A DNA stretch of 6,766 nucleotides. It comes from Methylomicrobium sp. Its GTDB lineage: Bacteria > Pseudomonadota > Gammaproteobacteria > Methylococcales > Methylomonadaceae. This document shows positions 6,697 through 6,766 of the stretch, one piece after another. Numbering within the stretch: position 1 is the first letter of the stretch; every line of letters begins with the position of its first letter. The position numbers and the translations under genes are program-made. The stretch is from NCBI GenBank assembly GCA_007135635.1, contig SLIO01000184.1, positions 1-6,766 on the forward strand, read 5' to 3'. The notes under the pieces are model-generated. The model had not been told where the DNA came from, searched no databases, and was given only the letters and a program-made list of their open reading frames with translations.

Positions 6697-6766
6697 GCAG
6701 ATTTTTGCTCCTGCAAAATCTGCATTCACGCCATCCATAGCGCTTGCAGATTTTTGCTCCTGCAAA
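6697..6766. repeat. Hairpin-forming intergenic repeat, second copy cut by the window edge
   Basis: The first 21 bases (6697-6717, beginning GCAGATTTTTGC) recur exactly at 6746-6766, a period of 49 bases. The first copy is followed by AATCTGC and folds into a near-perfect stem: 6697-6708 pairs with 6713-6723 through 11 base pairs, with one bulged T and a TCCT loop. Between the copies is ATTCACGCCATCCATAGC. The second copy reaches the window end, so its closing arm and any further units are unseen. This resembles dispersed REP/BIME-like repeats rather than a CRISPR array. Similar hairpins with GCCATCCATGGC-like tails are, from memory, frequent in Methylomonas and Methylomicrobium genomes. Confidence 0.75.

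Noticed and set aside
6405..6725. 106-codon minus-strand frame upstream of and overlapping the start of pyrD
   Set aside because: Its start codon and first residues (MQILQEQK) lie inside the hairpin repeat. It runs through the leader dyad and into the beginning of pyrD in another frame, and it shows no recognisable domain.
6697..6766. CRISPR array
   Set aside because: Only two copies are visible. The unit is a self-complementary hairpin with extra paired sequence beyond the repeated part, and no cas gene is present, so it fits REP-like repeats better.

Overview
The window looks like chromosomal DNA of a gammaproteobacterium. The dihydroorotate dehydrogenase is a class 2, membrane-associated type whose sequence runs close to the Escherichia coli enzyme from end to end. 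The base composition is moderate and the short hairpin repeats between genes resemble those I associate with methanotrophs of the Methylococcales. That last placement is an impression from memory and was not tested.

Layout from left to right. Positions 1-218 hold no confident gene. They contain a possible C-terminal fragment of a plus-strand gene (2-100) and a striking imperfect inverted repeat (11-34 against 178-203), which looks like the two ends of a small mobile or REP-like element. Positions 219-5387 on the minus strand encode one very large protein of 1722 residues. It joins a DEDD-type exonuclease-like domain, a small Cys/His cluster, a complete RecQ-type (superfamily 2) helicase, a long region I cannot assign, and a complete UvrD/Rep-type (superfamily 1) helicase. 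Positions 5441-6454 on the minus strand encode PyrD. The last 312 bases hold the pyrD leader, with a dyad-symmetric site, and a hairpin-forming repeat that begins a second copy at the window edge.

On the minus strand the order is leader, pyrD, helicase. The gap between the two genes is 53 bases with no visible terminator. It contains a 15-codon mini-ORF that starts 9 bases after the pyrD stop and whose stop codon overlaps the helicase start. The two genes could therefore be co-transcribed, with the helicase translated partly by coupling. There is no evident biochemical link between pyrimidine synthesis and the helicase; shared transcription is the likeliest reason for the pairing.

The most interesting item is the helicase. 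It puts two motors from different superfamilies and a nuclease-like domain in one chain, with an N-terminal half that recalls human WRN (exonuclease plus RecQ). DNA repair, recombination or replication-fork processing is the natural guess. A defence role is possible, but nothing in this window indicates it.
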